From: JBQTII01 sp052387905
Lineage (GTDB): Bacteria; Actinomycetota; Actinomycetes; Sporichthyales; Sporichthyaceae
Length of the DNA stretch: 64,000 nt
Reading direction: 5' to 3'
Assembly: GCA_052387905.1 (NCBI GenBank)
Contig: JBQTIR010000030.1
Location: 4,997-68,996, forward strand
Within the stretch, counting starts at the first letter, position 1; each line of letters opens with the position of its first letter. Shown here piece after piece: positions 60,827 to 64,000 of the stretch. Under the pieces are notes generated by a model. It was not told where the DNA came from. It was given only the letters and a program-made list of their open reading frames with translations, and did not search any database. The position numbers were made by a program, and so were the translations under genes.

Positions 60827-61554
60827 GGCTGGGTCGTGTCCTGCTCGCCGGGGTGAGCGCCGCGGCGCTGATGGCCACCGCGGCCGGTCCGTCGAGGCTG
60901 GCCGGTGCGCTATCCGCCGCCCCGGCTGCGCAGCCAGCGGGTTTCCTGCCCGCGCCGATCCCGGTCACCGTCACCGCGCCCACCCTGCGGATCAAGGACC
61001 TGGTCGCGATCGGGCTGGATCAGCCGATCGCCCTCGCCGGTGGCGGGCGATCCCCGGCCGGTCCGCCGTCCGCCGGCGGGACGGTGCTGCTGGGTTTCGC
61101 TCGCATCGACCTGGACCGGGTGCGCATCGCGCAGTCCCGCGCCGGGGAGTTCACTCTGGCCATCACCAACGCCGGTTCGCAGAACCGGGCCGCGGTGATC
61201 GGCGGTACCGACGGCGAGGTCGAACTCTGGGGCGTGGTGAACACTCTCGACGTCTGCCTGCCCGCCTCCACCGTGCGGGAACTGCTGACGGCCAACCTCG
61301 GCAATGCCGAAGCGAGACGCATCCTCACCCGGTTGCTCGCGGGTGGCAGCGAGGGCGCGGGCCCGCCGTGCACCCCGGCGCGACCGTTGCTGCCGGCCCT
61401 GTCCACGTTTCTCGAGCGCGGTGGGCAGTTGCCGTCGCTGGTGCGCGCCCGGGATCTGGACATCGACGTCTACGCCCTGCGGGCCGACGCCGGAGCGGGC
61501 GCGCTGTCGTTGTCGCTGCCATTGGGACGCCTTCAGGTGCTACCCCGTGGATGA
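60823..61554 (+). CDS. Secreted protein of the DUF6230/DUF6114 cluster
   Basis: The ATG overlaps the previous stop (ATGA). The 243-residue protein has a signal peptide (RVLLAGVSAAALMATAAGPS), then an extracytoplasmic domain with TLRIKDLVAIGLDQPIALAG, FTLAITNAGSQNRAAVIGG and two cysteines likely to pair. It shares the tone of the DUF6230 proteins but differs in length and motifs. It probably contributes a soluble component of the same envelope complex. Confidence 0.65.
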   Translation: MRLGRVLLAGVSAAALMATAAGPSRLAGALSAAPAAQPAGFLPAPIPVTVTAPTLRIKDLVAIGLDQPIALAGGGRSPAGPPSAGGTVLLGFARIDLDRVRIAQSRAGEFTLAITNAGSQNRAAVIGGTDGEVELWGVVNTLDVCLPASTVRELLTANLGNAEARRILTRLLAGGSEGAGPPCTPARPLLPALSTFLERGGQLPSLVRARDLDIDVYALRADAGAGALSLSLPLGRLQVLPRG

Positions 61555-61555
61555 C

Positions 61556-62185
61556 ATGGCCGACGTCGGCTACGGCACCCGGTGGCGCGTGGTGGGTCTC
61601 GCCCTGGTCCCGGCCGCCGCCGCGGTCGCCGTACTGGGCTCGGCGATCGGCGCCGGCGCCATCGGGCTCTCCTTCGTCAGCCAAACCGGCACGGCGTCGC
61701 TGAAGTCCGCGGGACTGAACGCGGAGGACTTCGCCGTCGTGGTGGCATCGATATCCGTCAGCGACGCAAGCGGGGGCAGCCGTGCGGTTCCCCACGCCCG
61801 TATCGGCGTCGGTCCGGCGCGGATCAATGGCCTCTGTCTCGCGCACGAGGTCTCGATGCTCGGGACGGCTTTCACCGTCATGATCTCCGGCGGTGACTCC
61901 GATCCGTCGACCTTCGAGATCCGCGCCGACGGCCTGACGCTCGATGTCCGCGACGTGCGGGCTGCGATCGGTGCCGGCGGTGAGCTACAGGTCAACAGGA
62001 ACGGCGCTGACGTCACTGTCGGTGCCGGCGACCCGTTGGACGCCACTGCCCGCAGCTTCGGGTTGCAGGCTGCCACGGCCCGGCTGACCGACATCGACGC
62101 CGTGGTCCGCGACATCACCATCCCGGACGTGCTGGCGGTACCGAACTTTCGGATCAGCGTCGTCCCGGGCGCGCGGGGCTGCTGA
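61556..62185 (+). CDS. DUF6230-family protein (third copy)
   Basis: I use ATG 61556, two bases after the preceding stop; GTG 61547 is possible and would overlap. The 209-residue protein has a basic start (GYGTRWRVV), a membrane helix (LALVPAAAAVAVLGSAIGAG) and the DUF6230 beta-rich domain (IGLSFVSQTGTASLKSAGLN, RINGLCLAHEVSMLG, final PGARGC). Gene order in the cluster is 6230-6114-6230-6114-secreted-6230. Confidence 0.75.
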   Translation: MADVGYGTRWRVVGLALVPAAAAVAVLGSAIGAGAIGLSFVSQTGTASLKSAGLNAEDFAVVVASISVSDASGGSRAVPHARIGVGPARINGLCLAHEVSMLGTAFTVMISGGDSDPSTFEIRADGLTLDVRDVRAAIGAGGELQVNRNGADVTVGAGDPLDATARSFGLQAATARLTDIDAVVRDITIPDVLAVPNFRISVVPGARGC

Positions 62186-62194
62186 CTGCGGGCG

Positions 62195-62245
62195 GGTCAG
62201 TGGTGCCGCACGGTGGGTGTGGTCAGTGGTGCCGCACGGTGGGTG
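62195..62245 (+). repeat. 25-base direct repeats, one base apart
   Basis: GGTCAGTGGTGCCGCACGGT plus GGGTG occurs at 62195-62219 and again at 62221-62245. The copies are identical and separated by a single base. They follow the last DUF6230 gene. The remaining 215 bases up to the next gene hold no gene I can support. Confidence 0.85.
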
Positions 62246-62460
62246 GAGAGAAGTTTCTCGGCGGGTGTGGGTGGGTGGCTCGGGTTCATGGCTGGTCGGG
62301 GCGCGGATCGTGCGGGTGGTCGCCGGTTCCGTGCGGTGGTGACCGTTCGGGATGTCATGATGGACCGTCAAATTACTGTTACCGGACTGTGATCAACGGG
62401 ATGCCTGCACGCCAGCTTTCAACCCCAGGACTGTCGGTGGCCCTCTCTAGGGTTTCTGAC

Positions 62461-64000
62461 ATGGAAGGGCTGCGGGCGCTGACCGGTCGGGCGGTCGTCG
62501 ACGTGCTGCGCGAGCGGTACGCCGAGACCGCGCGTCAGCGCGCCTCGCTGCTGGAAGCGGTCTGGGAGACCGTGCTGTGCGACGGCGCCGATTCCACGCA
62601 CCGGTTGAGCGAGCCGGACGAGTGGGCCCCGGATGAGGTCCGCGCCGCGTTGGGGTTGACCCGCAGGGCCGCGAACCTGCTCGTCGGTGAGGCGCACGCG
62701 ATCGTGCACCGACTGCCCCAGTTGCACGCGGCGATGGCGGCCGGGGAGCTGGACCAGGCCCGGGCCCGGGTGCTCGCGGACTGGACCCTGGAACTGGCCG
62801 ACGAGCACGCGCACGCGGTGTGCGCCGCCCTGCTACCTCGCTGCGAGCTGTCCGCGCAGACCCGGCTGACCACCGGGCAACTGGTGGATCAGATCAAGAC
62901 CATGGCGATCGCACTGGACCCGGAATGGGCCCGGCGCCGCTACGAGGCCAAGGTGGCGGACCGGCGCGTGGTCGCCTCCCGCGACCCGGAGGGCACCGCG
63001 TCGCTGTCCGGGCACAGCCTGCCGCCCGAGCGGGTCGCCGCCGCATCGGCGCGGATCGAGGCGTTGGCACGCTCAGCGCGCCGGGCCGGGGACAAGCGCC
63101 CGATCGATCACATCCGCGCCGAGCTGTTCCTGGGCATGACCGACGGCACCTACACGGGCCTGACCGACGACCAGATCCTCGCCGCGCTGCTCACCGCCCA
63201 CCATCGCGAGGACGGTGGCGGTGCCCCCGAGGCCCCGGTGATTGCGCCCGCGCCCACACCGGTGCCCGCGCCGTCCTGGGCGGGGGTGCACCTCAAGGTG
63301 CGCCTGACCACCCTGCTCGGCCTGGACCGCTACCCGGCCGAACTCGCCGGATGGGGAACCTGCCACGCCGAGCTCGCCTGCCAGATGGCGCGCGAGCTCG
63401 GCGCGGCGCAATGGCGCTACACCTTCACCTGCCCCGATGGGTACCTGCTCCGCACCGGCCTGATGACCGCCCGCCCCACCGGGAGCAAGAAGCGCGCCGC
63501 GTCCTGCCAGGCAGTGGTGGAAATCCTGGTCCCGGCCGCCCTGCTCCCGCGCCTGTTCGGACCCGACGCCGACCTCATGTCGAGCATCGCCCCGGACCTG
63601 ATCCGCGCCTGGGACCCGGTGCTGTTCGACCTGAGCGAGAAGCTCTCCGACCCCCACATCGCCCGCCTGCTCGACCCGCGCCGACGCGCCCCCGGCGCCG
63701 CTCTGCGCCGCGAGGTCACCACCGCGATCACCACCTGCGTCGCCGCGGGCTGCCGAGCCCCGGCCCGCGCGAGCGACGTCGATCATCTTCACGATCACGC
63801 CAAGGGCGGATTGACCGTCGCCGCGAACCTCGACCCGATGTGCCGGCACGACCACCGCGTCAAGACCGAAGCCGGCTGGCAACTACGCCGCGTCAACGAC
63901 ACCTTCGAATGGACCACCCGCCTCGGACACCTCTACCTCGTCCCCATCCCACCGGTCCTGCCCGACCTCCCCAAGCAAAGACCCGGGCCGGGCAGCGACC
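62461..64000 (+). CDS. DUF222-HNH endonuclease, 3' end outside the window
   Basis: The frame from ATG 62461 stays open to the window edge (513 residues seen). The first 300 residues have the helical character of DUF222 (RERYAETARQRASLLEAVWE, PQLHAAMAAGELDQARARVL), and CVAAGCRAPARASDVDHLHD then HAKGGLTVAANLDPMCRHDH near residues 425-465 form the HNH zinc site. These proteins are common, multi-copy and variable in actinobacteria and are often carried by mobile or group II-like elements. Function in the cell is not established. Confidence 0.85.
   Translation, partial: MEGLRALTGRAVVDVLRERYAETARQRASLLEAVWETVLCDGADSTHRLSEPDEWAPDEVRAALGLTRRAANLLVGEAHAIVHRLPQLHAAMAAGELDQARARVLADWTLELADEHAHAVCAALLPRCELSAQTRLTTGQLVDQIKTMAIALDPEWARRRYEAKVADRRVVASRDPEGTASLSGHSLPPERVAAASARIEALARSARRAGDKRPIDHIRAELFLGMTDGTYTGLTDDQILAALLTAHHREDGGGAPEAPVIAPAPTPVPAPSWAGVHLKVRLTTLLGLDRYPAELAGWGTCHAELACQMARELGAAQWRYTFTCPDGYLLRTGLMTARPTGSKKRAASCQAVVEILVPAALLPRLFGPDADLMSSIAPDLIRAWDPVLFDLSEKLSDPHIARLLDPRRRAPGAALRREVTTAITTCVAAGCRAPARASDVDHLHDHAKGGLTVAANLDPMCRHDHRVKTEAGWQLRRVNDTFEWTTRLGHLYLVPIPPVLPDLPKQRPGPGSD

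Noticed and set aside
62186..62460. Transposase remnant on the minus strand after the DUF6230 cluster
   Set aside because: The open frame there is a histidine/proline/threonine-rich shadow without transposase motifs; only the 25-base repeats are supported.

Overview
The window is high-GC DNA (roughly 70% in most coding lines) with dense, overlapping genes and many GTG starts. Together with a furA-katG pair, DUF6230/DUF6114 genes and a DUF222-HNH protein, this points to an actinobacterium (Actinomycetota), probably a filamentous or soil lineage. I cannot fix the genus.

Positions 1 to about 38.8 kb look like the right-hand part of an integrative conjugative element. It opens with a six-gene, translationally coupled transfer module (3-6377): a MinD-like ATPase, a small two-helix membrane protein, a bitopic protein, a TrbL/VirB6-like membrane protein, an SCO6880-family protein and a VirB4-like ATPase. 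A 25-kb block follows, entirely on the + strand (6480-31828), and resembles a composite anti-phage locus: an SNF2 helicase; a 1534-residue adenine methyltransferase whose C-terminal half has clearly lower GC; a TIGR04255/HTH/Fic triad; a 2173-residue helicase with a DUF1998-type end; a UvrD-like helicase with a RelE-like N-terminus; a second SNF2 helicase; and a sacsin-type GHKL ATPase ending in a zinc-cysteine/HNH-like segment. The parts recall DISARM class 1 and Druantia, but the combination and fusions match neither. Next come a minus-strand envelope operon (SPFH, DUF2510, SHOCT and membrane proteins, 31944-35679), a trypsin-like protease and a VapBC pair.

From 38.6 to 42.5 kb there are three homologous sequences containing the 3' half of a tRNA-Thr(CGT) gene, read as attachment-site scars. 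Between and beside them lie a self-inhibited Fic protein with a palindromic operator, an integrase N-terminal fragment, a NYN/PIN-like gene and a second copy of the VapBC-att module. This looks like stepwise accretion of mobile elements. The intact tRNA gene would lie left of the window.

From 42.5 kb to the end the content looks chromosomal: a lipoprotein, a MOSC protein, a third SNF2 helicase with a TTG start and a strong ribosome-binding site, a secreted protein, furA-katG with an operator and a terminator, a YefM/YoeB-type toxin-antitoxin pair, a FUSC-type membrane protein, an alpha/beta hydrolase, a zinc metallopeptidase, a minus-strand set (44-residue membrane protein, DUF4393, DUF445, signal peptidase I), a six-gene DUF6230/DUF6114 cluster, and a DUF222-HNH gene cut by the window edge. 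I found no intact rRNA or tRNA gene, no CRISPR array and no complete insertion sequence. All family assignments are from reading the sequence; no database search was run.
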